Shown: positions 35,660 to 47,800 of the stretch, one piece after another
How the letters are laid out: each line of letters starts with the position of its first letter
Numbering within the stretch: position 1 is the first letter of the stretch
Source: Saxidomus purpurata
Lineage: Eukaryota > Mollusca > Bivalvia > Venerida > Veneridae
Assembly (NCBI GenBank): GCA_022818135.1
Contig: JAFMSR010000015.1
Coordinates: 29,613,193 to 29,677,192 of the forward strand
Reading direction: 5' to 3'
Length of the DNA stretch: 64,000 nt
Made by a program: the position numbers and the translations under genes
The notes under the pieces: model-generated
Seen by the model: only the letters and a program-made list of their open reading frames with translations
Told to the model about the DNA's origin: nothing
The model's database searches: none

Positions 35660-36290
35660 AATTACAACTTGCGATCATTTCACACAAATTCTCTTTTCTG
35701 ATTGGTTATTTCTGCCCCAGCGCCCGCTGTTCATAACACGATGAACGCAGGTACGTATTCATAGCTTCTCATTAATATTCATGACGTGCTACTTTTTCAT
35801 TCATAAAATCGTGTACGGATTCAGGGCATGTCACCAAACAAAAACACTTTGAGAAGTAAAAAGGAATTGTGTTTCTCACCTATAAGATACCTATTTCCGC
35901 GCATTTACCGGTGATAGATAACCTTATCCTTCACTGTTTATCTCTCATCGCTGCAGGACTAGTGTTACGTTTATTATAAGCAGCCAGCGCATCACATAAA
36001 AATCGAAAAATGACTGTAAATCTTTTATTTTTGAAATAAACATAGGGTTATTGGTATTCATTTTCTTAGTTAGATCGTTTTCTATCCATCTACAGCATTT
36101 CGAGCAAGTAAAATTCGAGAAAAAGATGATTTTCATTTTTTCACCCCCATCCTGTATTTACACATATTTCTTCTTACTTGTGTGAAAATGCGATTCAAAC
36201 AATGAGAAAATAAATCTACCATATCCATTGAGTTGTGGATAAGGAAATGCCACCCTCGGGTTGAGAACTTGAGGTATGTCCAAAAGATTT
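35660..36290. mobile_element. Fold-back DNA element, copy 2 (one hairpin arm lost)
   Basis: Shares TTTCCGCGCATTTA, TCTATCCATCTA, CCCCCATCCTGTATTT and GTTGTGGATAAGGAAAT with the element at 14.24-14.92 kb, but after CCACCCTCGGGTTGAGA the second hairpin arm is replaced by other sequence. The paralogous site in copy 1 (about 11995) is empty, so the whole 35.66-36.60 kb block arrived after the duplication. Confidence 0.6.
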
Positions 36291-36451
36291 CGTTCTAGCA
36301 GCAAGGCTGCTGTCCGCCATTTGCATTATGCTAATGAGTAGTGGCGTTATGACAACCAAATTAATGCGCGACGAAATATTAATATAGAATCCTGGTAAGT
36401 GATCACTAAACAATTTAAAAGTTTGTCTTTGATCATAGTAAGTTGTAATTA

Positions 36452-36597
36452 TAAGAATTGAATGAGTTTTTTCTGCATCTCATCGAGTTATGAACTATCA
36501 GAAGTTTTACACCTAATTTTAACATAAACACCGAAGGTGTAAAACTTCCGACAGTTCATACCTCGATGAAAGGCAGAAAAAACACATTCAATTCTTA
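36452..36597. repeat. Long hairpin, second type
   Basis: Arms 36452-36514 and 36535-36597 (63 bases each, few mismatches) with a 20-base loop. The arm starts TAAGAATTGAATGAGTTTTT and ends AGAAGTTTTACACCT. It is unrelated in sequence to the hairpin at 14784 and lies in the same inserted block. Confidence 0.85.
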
Positions 36598-36999
36598 AAT
36601 ACAATACTGTTTCACAGTTTGTACATGTAGCAAACAACAACAAAACATAAGCAAGAAGTATAAGGCTTTTTCCCCATGACTTCGTTTATTATTTTATGTC
36701 AACCACATATATATGTCCAAAAACTGATTTTAAATGATTTAGTGTGCATGTTTATTTATTGAGCGATTGTTTTGCGTATGACAATTTGACACACTCTTTC
36801 CTCAACACAAGAGGAATTAGTGTTGGTATTTCAGACAAGCAATTACTACTACATACTTTGCCTTTTTCATAAGTTTCCTGGAATAAGATAGACAGAGACA
36901 TAAGTTAATCCTGAAAGAGATTAATTCAGGATATGAAAATATATATGGGAAGATTACAATTTCCCAAGGAGTTTCATTTTCATCTTATCAAAATACTGA

Positions 37000-38690
37000 T
37001 TATATCACAGTTTATCATTGCTTTAGCCAAAGTTATGAAACTACTCGATAGTGAAAGTGGTTATACCACTAATTTTAGCTTAACAGACCCATGAGCATTT
37101 CTTTTCTGAATTTGGAAGCTGCAGCTGTTGTATTTGAAGATGCAGCGGATGTAGGATATTCCAATCATAAAACATGCATATCGTGTTTATTTCAGTATAA
37201 AATGTAAAGTAACATGATTGTAAAATAACATTTCATATATCACAGTAAAACGGTCTACATTATGAAAGTTATACAAAATATGATGATAACAAAAATGATC
37301 AAATGAGAAGATGATACATAATAAACCGAGCCAACACATAATGCTCAAACAAGATATGTCAGTCGGACAGCGCACTCGACTTTTTTCAGTGCTTGCCAAT
37401 AATATAAAATTTTGGCAGAAAAAGGCAAAACAATGATCTGTATAAACAAGGATCGTTAGTAGCAAAATATTAAGTTAAGAGTTATCTAACTTAATTATTT
37501 GATATCCCTGAATACTACAGCAAAGTTTTAAATTATTACTTTAAAGGGAACCTTACATCTTGCCGATTATATTCTTTAAACATATATAATGTGTTGAATG
37601 AACGTAACATGATGAATGAATACAATTTTGAAGAAGAAACTATGGCGAAAAATACCTCATTTTACCACAATATAGAGGCCCTCTGTAATACATCGCATCC
37701 AAGAATTAGTTGTACAAAAACAACTCTACATAGATTATTGAATGGTTAACGAATGGATATTGTTATCCGCTGATTTTATCGATAATGACTAGAATGCATA
37801 GCTGAAACTTTTCGGTTAAGTTATAATATTTCCAAAGATTCTGTTATTAATGTTTTGGAGGTTATTTAGTTCGATCAGTTAAAATGTATGTCCCTTTCAG
37901 CGGTTAATGATATATGTGCATGTTGACACAATACTTCAAACTGGAATCTCTAACTACAATCAGAAAAAAACTTTTTACACTGAGTAATCTCTTCCAGCGA
38001 AAAAAGTGAGTTTCCCCATGGTCCTTTTCCATGACCGACTTTTTGCTGGCCTTCTAAAAACAAAGTTGAAATAATTACTTTATATGCGCTTATATTGTAT
38101 GGAACTATCAAAAGTTGTCATACGATTATTCATAGTATTAGAACCATTATTTGCAATGTTATTTGCAACATAATACACATTGTTGCTTCCATAAAATGTT
38201 GTTTAACATATCGCACGTAATTTCGTCTCGCACATGAACACCGACGTTTACAGAACATACCAAGATGATGTCGAAACGAAATGTGGTCTTTTGTAGGAAA
38301 AACGTGTGAAATTACATGTGTCTATGTTCCTTCCGTGATCTGTAAAATATGTATATTTACAACTCGATCAGATCTTCTAAACGAATTTACACATTATGTT
38401 ATATAAATATTATAATTATATTAAGAACGCATCCAATGAAATGGATTACAGCAAAGTAATATCTGTACAATTGGTCGGGGAATGGGGCTTTTAACTACTT
38501 GCTGTAAGGTAAGAATAATATTATAGAAAACATTTATAACGCAAAATTGTTCGAAACGCATTTCAATTACACTTAGTACATGTAATTGATGCGAGGCCTT
38601 CAGCATGAGAGAAAAGAAGGTCAGAGTTACTGGCTGCATTAAAATAGCATATAAAATATTTTTCTGCAACAAGGGTACTGGCTTTATGAT
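37000..38690. other. No gene; one paralogous patch
   Basis: 37540-37860 matches 19620-19940. The minus-strand ORFs at 37187-37465 and 38421-38672 show no domain. Confidence 0.5.
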
Positions 38691-38825
38691 TTACATTTGG
38701 AACAACTTGAAATAAGATTTCGTTATAACGTCATCTAGATGATATCTTTCATATTACAGTGTCTATTCGTTACTAGATATAGAAATGCAAAAAGTTAACG
38801 AACAACCGACATGTGGCATTTGAAA

Positions 38826-38950
38826 TTTCGTGACAAAAAATTGGTAAATAACATGATCCACAGAGACACTATTTTGTTCCGCCTTCTGTAAGAAGAAAAT
38901 ACGCTGATATATTATAGTAATAACAAAGGTTCAATTGATGGCATATTTTC
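38826..38950 (+). pseudogene. Paralogue of the small ORF at 13645 with a nonsense codon
   Basis: Aligned without gaps to 13645-13770. No ATG is present at the start and one TAA interrupts the frame after L-F-R-L-L; it then continues E-E-N-T-L-I-Y-Y. If the block was once coding, this copy is dead. Confidence 0.3.
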
Positions 38951-39699
38951 GAAATATTATCAGTAGTCTGCAGTTCTCTCATTCAAATTGTTTTAACACA
39001 TTTGTGAAAGAAGGCACAGGACCCCGCAATCTCATATAAATGCGTACATTTTAAATTAAATTACTGGATATTAGCAGTTTACTAATTAACGCCCAGAAGC
39101 TGTTTTCGGATATGTAGGGTTATGGAACAATGTACTACTCTTCCCACATAATCTTGATTGAAGAGTCACGCCTTTAACATTTTACTGTTTGTTCACTTAT
39201 GGTCCATCATCCTTATTCAAGGTATATATGGTGCGACCTGTTAACATTTTACATAAACAAAAATAAGGCACCTGTTTAATGCATAAGTCAATACACTTGG
39301 TTTGGTATTAAATCAATGACAATTCTGCTTCATTTCTTTTCATGAAACTCTTACAAAAAGTTTCTTGAACAAAAGTAGTAATTGGATGTGATAGTATAAA
39401 ATTGTCGAAATGAGAAAAACCATGACGCTGTTAGAATATGATCCTTAGCCGAGGCTAGATAATTTATTCTAGTTGGTTTTATCCTTACCTCTTTGGTTTA
39501 CAATTTTTTAATATGTTTAGGCTACTAATCTATTCAACTGTGACAACGAAATTCAAAGTTTATTATGTGATGACTTTTACATGGTTGCATAAACCAGCGA
39601 CAATGAATATTAAATAGCTTTGGATAAGATGCATCACAAAGATTCGTTCGCCGTTACATAACTGAGATACACTGAACATGGAATTAAAGTACTGGGCAA

Positions 39700-40380
39700 A
39701 TGAAATGCTCAACGGTTGTAGAATATTCTTCAAGATCGGGCTGGAATTAGGACGGGAACTACCTAACCATTGAGGTACCGAGGCTTACTGTTGAGCTTTG
39801 AGAATCGTCCGCCGTTCAAACTTGCTTCAAATGGCTTCATCTCGCATGAACTACTTCATGGAATGTCATCACACTTGGTCTGAAACATCATTGCATTGAG
39901 TTGAGCTCTTTTACAGTGTTGAAATGGTTCCGGTTGATTGAACAACATGGCTCCCAAAGCTAACATTAGAAAAATAACAAACAATCCTCTTCTACAAAAT
40001 CACAAAGGCCAGAGTATTTGGCATGCAGCATTGTCAAGTTGACCTCCATAAAATATGTTTAAATCATGACCCAGATCAAACTTGACCCTAACCTGATGGT
40101 CACTTGATTATGAAAAGGTTTCTATATGAAAACCTTCATTAATATTGATATCTGAAACAATAAGCCAGGAACTTAAATATTTGGCCTGTAGCATTGCATC
40201 GTGAACATCTATCCATATTGCTCAAACCATGGTCCTAGAATTTGTCTGCTAAAACCATAGCCCTAGAATAAAGGTTTATTTTACATATGCTGATATACGA
40301 AAAACTTAGAGCTAGAGGGTAAAAAGTCACTGTTGCGGGATCACTAGTTTTACATAGATTTAAATAGGAAAACCCTTAAA
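39700..40380. mobile_element. Probable inserted dispersed repeat, unclassified
   Basis: Extra relative to duplication copy 1: the flanks match 15.1 kb and 18.4 kb, where copy 1 instead has other DNA. Its composition is less AT-rich than the neighbours (CATGGCTCCCAAAGC, GACCCAGATCAAACTTGACC). No termini or coding sequence were resolved. Confidence 0.3.
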
Positions 40381-40592
40381 AACTGTCAGTTGTTGCCCCT
40401 TTTGAAATTTATCATCCGAACTGAATATCAATTATTTCTTGATTGAAATATGTTAGTTGTGCTTGGAAAATACCGTTGGCTCTACATTAATGAATATTCA
40501 TAGGTTTTTAGTCCAGTATGTTTAAACCTTATGAGGTGATTTACTGAAGCATTTTACTAATGTCATGTAGCGATCTCTTAATTGTTAATGGC

Positions 40593-40610
40593 CACGTGTG
40601 TCATTTGCAT
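40593..40610. promoter_or_regulatory. E-box plus octamer, copy 2
   Basis: CACGTG then TGTC then ATTTGCAT, in the counterpart of the 18.6 kb block; the surrounding 100 bases are also well kept. Confidence 0.4.
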
Positions 40611-40899
40611 ATTGTATCTCTTTGGTAGCAACTGTTTTATGTGGATCCAAATCTTGTTCTATCGGGAACTAAATCACGGAAGAGTATCTATCAATAATGT
40701 AAAAAATGTCACTAATGCCAGAATCCCCACCGATCTCCGCAGTATTGTTCCTAAATTGTGAAAATTACTTCGTGTAATGCAAAAGTTGTATTGACAATAA
40801 ATAGGTTATAAATGTGATCTAAACGTAGCTGTAATGGTTACTGAATGATTCGACAAATAGAAAAAGAAAACTACGGGCCTCAGTGCAATGACTTAAATA

Positions 40900-41271
40900 A
40901 ATCAAGTCAAAATTCGAAATAATCTGAAAACTGATCCGATATGACCTTTAAATAGATTTATAGATGGCATCAGAAGTATTTTTACCGCTCTGTAATTAGA
41001 TTTTAACAGTGAGTCATTCTTTTTTAAAAAGATTCAACGTGCGCTTCTATAAGGCGATCTTGAAAAATGCCTGCTTATATTGAAAGTTTATAAGCGAGGT
41101 AAAATGAGGAACAAGTACCCTATCAACAAGTTTAAGTATTTTGGTAGATATCAAGTAAATTGTAGTAGCTCTCATAGCATTGAGCTTCCTTATAATATTA
41201 AGAATAGTATCTTCAGTTGTAGGTGTAAAATGATCCGTAATATCCCGTGTTTTCCCCCGCCCCAAACACAC
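40900..41271 (-). pseudogene. Decayed non-LTR retrotransposon reverse transcriptase fragment
   Basis: The minus-strand frame from 41271 reads T-T-E-D-T-I-L-N-I-I-R-K-L-N, then L-I-S-T-K-I-L-K-L-V-D-R-V-L-V-P-H-F-T-S-L-I-N. This matches the pattern ahead of the catalytic motifs in LINE reverse transcriptases (K-x-x-G-P-D-x-I-P-x-x-x-L-K-x ... P-x-L-x-x-L-I-N). The usual G-P-D-x-I-P is eroded. After stops and a shift, S-Y-R-I-S near 40935 corresponds to the conserved Y-R-P-I-S. No intact enzyme. It abuts the homopolymer tract at 41.27 kb. Confidence 0.55.
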
Positions 41272-41290
41272 CCCCCCTTCTTTTTTTTTT

Positions 41291-41323
<33 letters not shown>

Positions 41324-41631
41324 AACCCCCCCCCCTTTTTTAAAAAAAAAAAAAAAATTTTTTTTTTTTATTTTTTTTTTTTTTTTTCCAAAAAAATAAA
41401 AAAAAAAAAAAAAAAATAATTTTTTTTTTTTTTTTTTTTTTTTTTCTCCCCCCCCCCCCCCCCCCCCCCCCCCCTTCCCCTCCTTCCCCCCTCCCCTTTT
41501 TTTTTTTTTTTTTTTTCCCCCCCCCCCCCCCCCCCCCCCCTTCTCTTTTTATTTTTATAATTTTTTCTCCCCCCCCCCCCCTCCCATCCTCTAAAAAAAA
41601 AAATTTCCCCCCCCCCCCCCCCCCCCCCCCC
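41268..41631. repeat. Homopolymer-run tract, probable artefact
   Basis: About 360 bases made almost only of runs of C, T and A 10-30 long, with no G on the given strand until the end. Such blocks appear where long-read consensus fails or at an assembly join. All frames across it are meaningless. Confidence 0.8.
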
Positions 41632-41838
41632 GAGTACTAACGTTATGGTCACCTTAATAATTCTTTCTCAACCAACACATTATGTCGTCAGTTTCAAACG
41701 TTCTTTAAAGTAGATATCTACTAAATCTAGACCACGTTCAGCGAAAATCCCTTAATCATTTTCTATAAAAGCTATCAGCATGAAAAGGTCGTTGCCTTTA
41801 ATTCTATGACAGCCTTCCATTCTAAAGTAAGTTTACCT

Positions 41839-41874
41839 AAACAAACAAACAAACAAACAAACAAACAAAAAAAC
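41839..41874. repeat. (CAAA)n microsatellite
   Basis: About eight AAAC units. Confidence 0.9.
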
Positions 41875-42244
41875 ATAAACATAAAAAGAACTGTTGTGGG
41901 GGAACATCAGTACTTTCTGATGAGGCTTTTGGAGGGGTCGAAACAGTTTGTATTAAAGACAGTTTTCGTCAATGTAGCTTAAAATGGTTGATTCTAGTGT
42001 TTACATGAATATTAAAATTAATTCGCTGGATTATCCAATGGTCACACTTGGACATAAGTGTCCAACGGTTGGCCTCGTTTGCACAAAAGAACACATGTGT
42101 TTGTTTGTGATACTATTTTTGAGCAGTTAACTTAGCCATGAAAAACTAATCACTGAACAATAAGGCATATGCAGGCTTTTCATTTATCCTAAAAGACTGG
42201 AACGTACCATTTGCTACAGTGTATCAAACTTTGTTAAGAATCGT

Positions 42245-42435
42245 TCATTTCGAAAATATAGTTTCTACTGTGCAAGGATTGGTCACCGTTTGAAACTTGT
42301 ATACAGAAGCTCTTGTCAGTACATCCGACAGTGTTCTATAACCCATCGTTGTGGCTATTCCAGTGCCAGTCTTTAATCTTTGTAATATTTCTGCGTCCAT
42401 CCTTAACATCCTTGTGGCTATAACAAAGTCAATAT
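42245..42435 (-). CDS. Candidate terminal coding exon, unrecognised
   Basis: The minus strand has an acceptor with a fair pyrimidine tract (TTAATTTCCTAATACAG, ending 42436) followed by 62 open codons and a TGA at 42245-42247. The peptide reads D-F-V-I-A-T-R-M-L-R-M-D-A-E-I-L-Q-R-L-K, then T-G-T-G-I-A-T-T-M-G-Y-R-T-L-S-D-V-L-T-R, then V-Y-K-F-Q-T-V. Codon use and amphipathic spacing look protein-like. The exon starts in phase 1, but no upstream exon with a matching donor was found before the transposon at 42.98 kb; the exon-like minus-strand block at 42.85-42.95 kb ends in phase 2 and does not fit. No known family. Confidence 0.45.
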
Positions 42436-42977
42436 CTGTATTAGGAAATTAATAGCAATCATTAAGAAAATGATGTACGTGGTCTTAAGTGTTAGAGTAG
42501 GGTTCTCGTCTTACGGAGGAACATAATCATCGCCTGTTGGTTAAAACAATTTCGTACATACAAATGCACTCTAGTTAACGAGAAAAACTATCATGTGACG
42601 TATCCACGCACATGAATACCAGGGTACGAGACTCGGCATTAAACTCCTATGTGCTTAAGAAGACTTCTGTGAATTACCATTGATAAGATGTTGCTGATGC
42701 TATTCCTGTCTAGACAAGGATTTTCATTGAACTATAATTGCCGACATATGTAAACAGGAATCCTTTTTCAAGTTCAGTCGGTGTTTATTTTCATAGTTCT
42801 TTGGAGATCAACCTGATCTTTTTATGTGAAAAATATCTTACGAACTGCAGGATTTTGATAATGTTAATAAATCTTTAATGGCGGATACAAAAAAGCTGCT
42901 GTCACTGCTGTGGATTTCTTCAAAGAAGTAACTAAGTTCGCTTAGAAGTGGTCACTGACAAAGATAACTCTTATTCA

Positions 42978-43907
42978 TTAAGGGGGGTCACTGGTGAGGT
43001 TTTGGATTTGTGCACTTCCGGAAATTTACATTTGTTGTATTTCAAAAATGATGAGTTAACTGGAAAAACGATTAGGTAGTAGTGAACTTAGGCACAATAG
43101 GAATTTTTAGCGTAAAAATTGAACATTTTTGAGAAAAAATATTTTGACCTCACATTTGGTGACTAAATTGACAAATTTTGTCTTACGCCAGAAATGGGGG
43201 TACGGGTACAAAAATAGTCATTTCTCAAAAACCATTTAAGATATTTACATAATTCAAACTGTATTATAAGAAGAATTGTTAGGATATAAAAGTTCATTAA
43301 TAAGTAGTTTCTTTTACAGTTCTTTGTTACAGACATATGCCGTCATATCTCAAAGCTCGCCGAAATCTAAAAAGCACATTTTTTGTCAGTTTTTATTGAA
43401 TTTCTTTCTTATATGCACATTGACCCCCATTTTTTATTTTTGCTTCTAAAACAAAGGCTTTAATCAAACTGCAGACAAAATATCTGAAAAAGCTTGTTTC
43501 TCCTTTTATCATGAAATATTCTTTATCAAAAATTGAAAATATGAATTTTAGTAAAGTGGGGGGGGTAATAATAAGGAGCGTAATATTTATTCAGATGATG
43601 ATAGAAATACCACTATCTCTAATTTTTCATCCTAAAGTATAATATACTATATAAGAAAAGATTAGAAAGTGATATCCATTCTGAAACATACACCACATAC
43701 ATAAACGTTTATAATACCAAATTTTTAGCTAATTCTGCATTAAGCACCTTGATCTGATAGTGTATCACTAAATTTAATATTGCAAAAGTTAAGTCATTGA
43801 CCCATCGTTATTTTTCCAGAAATTAACTAGCAAAATGGTAGTCTCCATAAAAAACAGGGTCAATAAAATTTCTTGTTATTTTGAATTTCAGCAGTGACCC
43901 CCCTTAA
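42978..43907. mobile_element. TTAA-flanked non-autonomous DNA transposon
   Basis: TTAA (42978-42981) then GGGGGGTCACTG opens the element, and CAGTGACCCCCC then TTAA (43904-43907) closes it. This is a 12-base perfect inverted repeat around a 922-base body, with TTAA target duplications as in piggyBac and Kolobok superfamilies. The body contains no ORF of note, so it depends on a transposase encoded elsewhere. Confidence 0.85.
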
Positions 43908-43909
43908 AT

Positions 43910-44800
43910 TCATTCTTCTTTTTTTCTTAAAGTGTCAATGCACTTGTTAATTCTGAGTAATTTAGAAAGTTAGAATTAAATTTGAAGATCTGTTTATAAT
44001 AAATCATATTGAAACATCAAACTTTTGATTACGATCAAATCTGTGTTTCGCGGTAGACAACTAGTACTTCTACAAAGTATATATTTTGTTAGTTATGTAT
44101 AGTCAAAACTGACACCTGAGAAATCTTGTTAACACATGGCATTGTTTTCAATAGTATTTCAAAAACTATCGAAACAAGTAGCATCTTTCAGGTATTAAAA
44201 TGGCAATGACCCGTTAGAAGACAGTAGATGTAATTAATTTTTCAAACGGTTCGGCCCAGTCCAAGGAATTTTAACAAATTTGTGAATAGCTTTTAAATTA
44301 ATATTTTCATTTTATTCTTTTGGTATAGTTTTACAAATATTTTTTGCATTTATAAGGAGGCAAGTCGGTATCATGATTATACAATATTAAACACGTACTT
44401 CGTCTACTGTGCGCATCATTGAAGGCGAAATTATTTCTTAGATATTAAAACGTATGGCTAAAAGCTTCCTTGGTCTGGTATTAATTCGGATATTTGTAAT
44501 ATTTCAAGAACAAAAATGAAAAAATATGTGATAGGCATTTTAAACTAATGAAAGATACATTAATAAAAAAATGAAGTTTCGTTCAAGCACAAGTACTTTC
44601 ATGAAACACCATTATACAATCGTTCTTGACCCATGGCTTAACGGATACAGATTTAATTTTTTCTTCAAAGCTTTACTACTTTTAATCAGATTGTACAGCA
44701 AGAAGATCATAAATGATTTAATTTTGAAAACCACCATTAGAATCGTCATAATATTGTAGTGGAGTGTTGTGCTAAAAAGATACATGTACACTTAAAAGTG
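43910..44800. other. No gene seen
   Basis: AT-rich. The 62-codon ORF at 44571 is unsupported. The duplicated segment starts near 44805. Confidence 0.5.
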
Positions 44801-47800
44801 CTCGCTCTCAGTTGCCGTTGAAAAAAATAGAATTTTCAACTATGAAGTACTACATGTTATACATAAATATAAAACTATAGGCTAGAATCAACAATAGAAG
44901 TAAACATTTGTTGTGCTGTTCCGATTGACATTCATCTACAGTTGTCTTTGTTTACTACATAAAGTATAGTTTATGCAAGTTTTTTTCCCCATTAATTTTA
45001 AAGACATTTTTATCTGATAACAGCTATCTGCAAAACTCTCACATCTACAACAACAACAAAATGATCAAAGTTCCTGTCATCCAGTTTTTCTGTATGATTT
45101 TTAATGTATACCTTTCTATGTTACCATCACAATTTAATAAATTCCATTCACCAATGGTTAACAATCACCAAAAAGCAATTGTTTCGAAAGTTATAGCTAA
45201 ATGACACAAATGTGCGTACATGTAACAATTTAATTCCTATTTCCATAGTTGAAAAGTAACAAAATCTTCTTTGACTGGCCGTGTCATTAAATGAATATCC
45301 ATCAATTTTGTATGATAAATTTTGTGTGTATCCATTGATGTAAGAAATTGTGAAACATAACTTGATTACTTTTAATTTTCTAAATATTACTAATGTTTTA
45401 AGAACTTTTCTTGACCAAATACCGGTAGTTTATGTTCTTTTTGAACAGTATTATATGAAAAATGTTATATTTCTTTTGCGGTATATAGGTCTATTAACTT
45501 TTGGCAAGACAGCAACTAGCTTCTGTGTATCATTGTTTTGAACCACGAGCTATTGGATTTAAACATGCTTCGGAAACATTAATACCTTACATTAAGACAT
45601 TATAAGACATGAATTGTAAAGGTTTTCACTAATCGCAGATTCCTAGCAAACACGATAACGAAAACGCAATACACTGTTCCTAAGCGACGGATCTCTCTCG
45701 TAATAATTATATCATTGGCTGAGCTGCCGCATGTTTGTTAGCGTGATCAGTCATTTTGCATTTTTGATTTAATGAAAACTATTCAAGTGTTCCTTTTTAA
45801 GTTGTGAACCAAAGAAAATAATTATCAAAAATGTAAAACTCTAATTTAAAGTGACATTATGCGCATCTTACTGCACATAGTGTATTTTTGGTGACAATTT
45901 TATAAATGCAATGTTTGGTTGCTGTGCATTTAAATGTGTAGAATTAATGATTATGCCGCATTAGTATTTGAAATTGGTGCTTTAGATATAAAAAATCAGA
46001 CTGATAAAATGATAGTTGATTGTGTCGTTGTTGATGTTGGTAGAGATTTCAGCAGTGGAAGGGAAGCAACTCCTGCATACAGTTGTTCATTCTTAAATTG
46101 TCTCTCCCAGTCAAATAAGAAAATCAATATTTGGAAAGTTATTTTTTCATACTGGTAGCGGGAAGAGTTTGGTGTATTGGGTTAAAAGCTATTATTTCCT
46201 CTACGCTTTTGTACACACACCATTTTCAGCTGGATTGTTACTTGAAAAAAATGCGCATAATGTCACTTTAACCTCTCAGAAATCTCAGCTTTTTTTCGAC
46301 CGCTTGTTACGTACTTAAAGATTATTAATCCCCTGACCAATTTATCATAAATTCCTGACACTTTTCCCTCCGTAATTAAATTATCTTTAAACTGGTCCAA
46401 ACGCCATGTTAATCGACGCCCAGTTAACAAAAGCATGCTTGTTCAAAGTTGACACGTCTTCCTTCAAAGCAAGTGTCAAAAACGTCGATTTATAACGACA
46501 CACATAACTTGATTGGAGTATATGAAACAAAATCCGTCTAAATGCATCCATTATACGTAAGTACAATTATTTGATAATCAAAACAATACTAAACCATGTC
46601 CTTTCAAGAAATGACATGATCAGCCCACAGAATCATTTTAACGCGAGAAATAACGACTTTTCCTTTGTGATTTATTGCCACTACGGTTATGCGACAAGAC
46701 GATCACGTGATTATCTAAAGTATTTGAAGTAGCCAGCGGGGGGAAATGTAGATGTTGTATGGGAATATCTGCAGTAGAATCTCAGCGGGGTAATTGATTA
46801 TTATTACACACGAAGCAGTTGAAAACGACTTATTATTATATAATTATTTTAATGCTTTTACATTCCATATAAAAAAAGATTAATAAAATAATTTAAATGC
46901 CGATTTTATTCACACAAAGTAATTTACAATGTATATGAACAATTTAGAAAGCGTTAATAAAATTTGCCAACAACTGTAAATATTTCAGCATAACGATCTC
47001 TGGCCTTCGTGCAACTATATCATTTAAGTTATTGAACGCTAAGGTAGAGGAGGGTAAAAACTAATGATAATGCATAAAAACGGAATGTTGCCACTATAAA
47101 GCAAATTTGGGTCTATAGCTACCTTAATCAACAGGCCATTTATCAAAGCCAAGATGTCCAGATTTAAACTATAGTCAGTCTGGTAAGAATGTTTACGTCT
47201 TTCACCGAATTGTTACATTGCCAAGTATTATTTCTTGTTGCCTTTTGACACGTGGTATTTTTCCACAATATAATTGAAACTATATGACGTTTGAGACTGT
47301 CTGCGTTGTGTTATCTGAAATACGTTTGTGATTTTATGAAACTTAGATACAGAAAGATGCATCACTTGTCCACAGTATTTCTAACAGTGATGTCTTTATA
47401 TTGTTTTTATTGTTACTGAAAATTTTGTTGTATCAAAATCTGAATTTCCTCGAATGACTTCGTCTAAATTTTCTTTTTTAATAATATTTGTTAAGAGCAA
47501 TAATTTTACATGATTTACTCAATGCCTGTGGCAACATTATTCTTGGATAGAAATTTGACAACGTCGTCGTGTAACAAAATGTAACAAAGTCGTGGTGAAC
47601 GATAGAGAACACTAGAGAACATTTACTTAACAGTCATGGCGTTTCTAAACATTATATATCCTTTGAACACCTGTAACGTAATAAAACGTATACGCGGGTT
47701 AAGACAGGTTTGGCCTTCCATAGAAGTGACAGTGACCGTATGGAACACGTTTTGTCTGTATGAATTTAAAGGCTATGCCGACAGCTCCTGACTGTTGAAA

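Larger units (their letters stand above)
27080..40860 (+). repeat. Segmental duplication, copy 2 of the long tandem pair
   Basis: Counterpart of the segment at 7.3-18.9 kb. It lacks the SINE at 8901-9080 and the fold-back element at 14.24-14.92 kb. It has extra DNA at about 31.4-35.28, 35.66-36.60 and 39.7-40.38 kb. It lacks the AGGTCA-repeat stretch of copy 1 between the 15.1 kb and 18.4 kb anchors. Confidence 0.75.

Noticed and set aside
39741..39800. Possible third tRNA-like head
   Set aside because: The A- and B-box-like words are too far from consensus and have no SINE tail.
41080..41652. ORFs rich in Gly, Lys, Pro and Phe
   Set aside because: They are translations of the homopolymer tract, not proteins.
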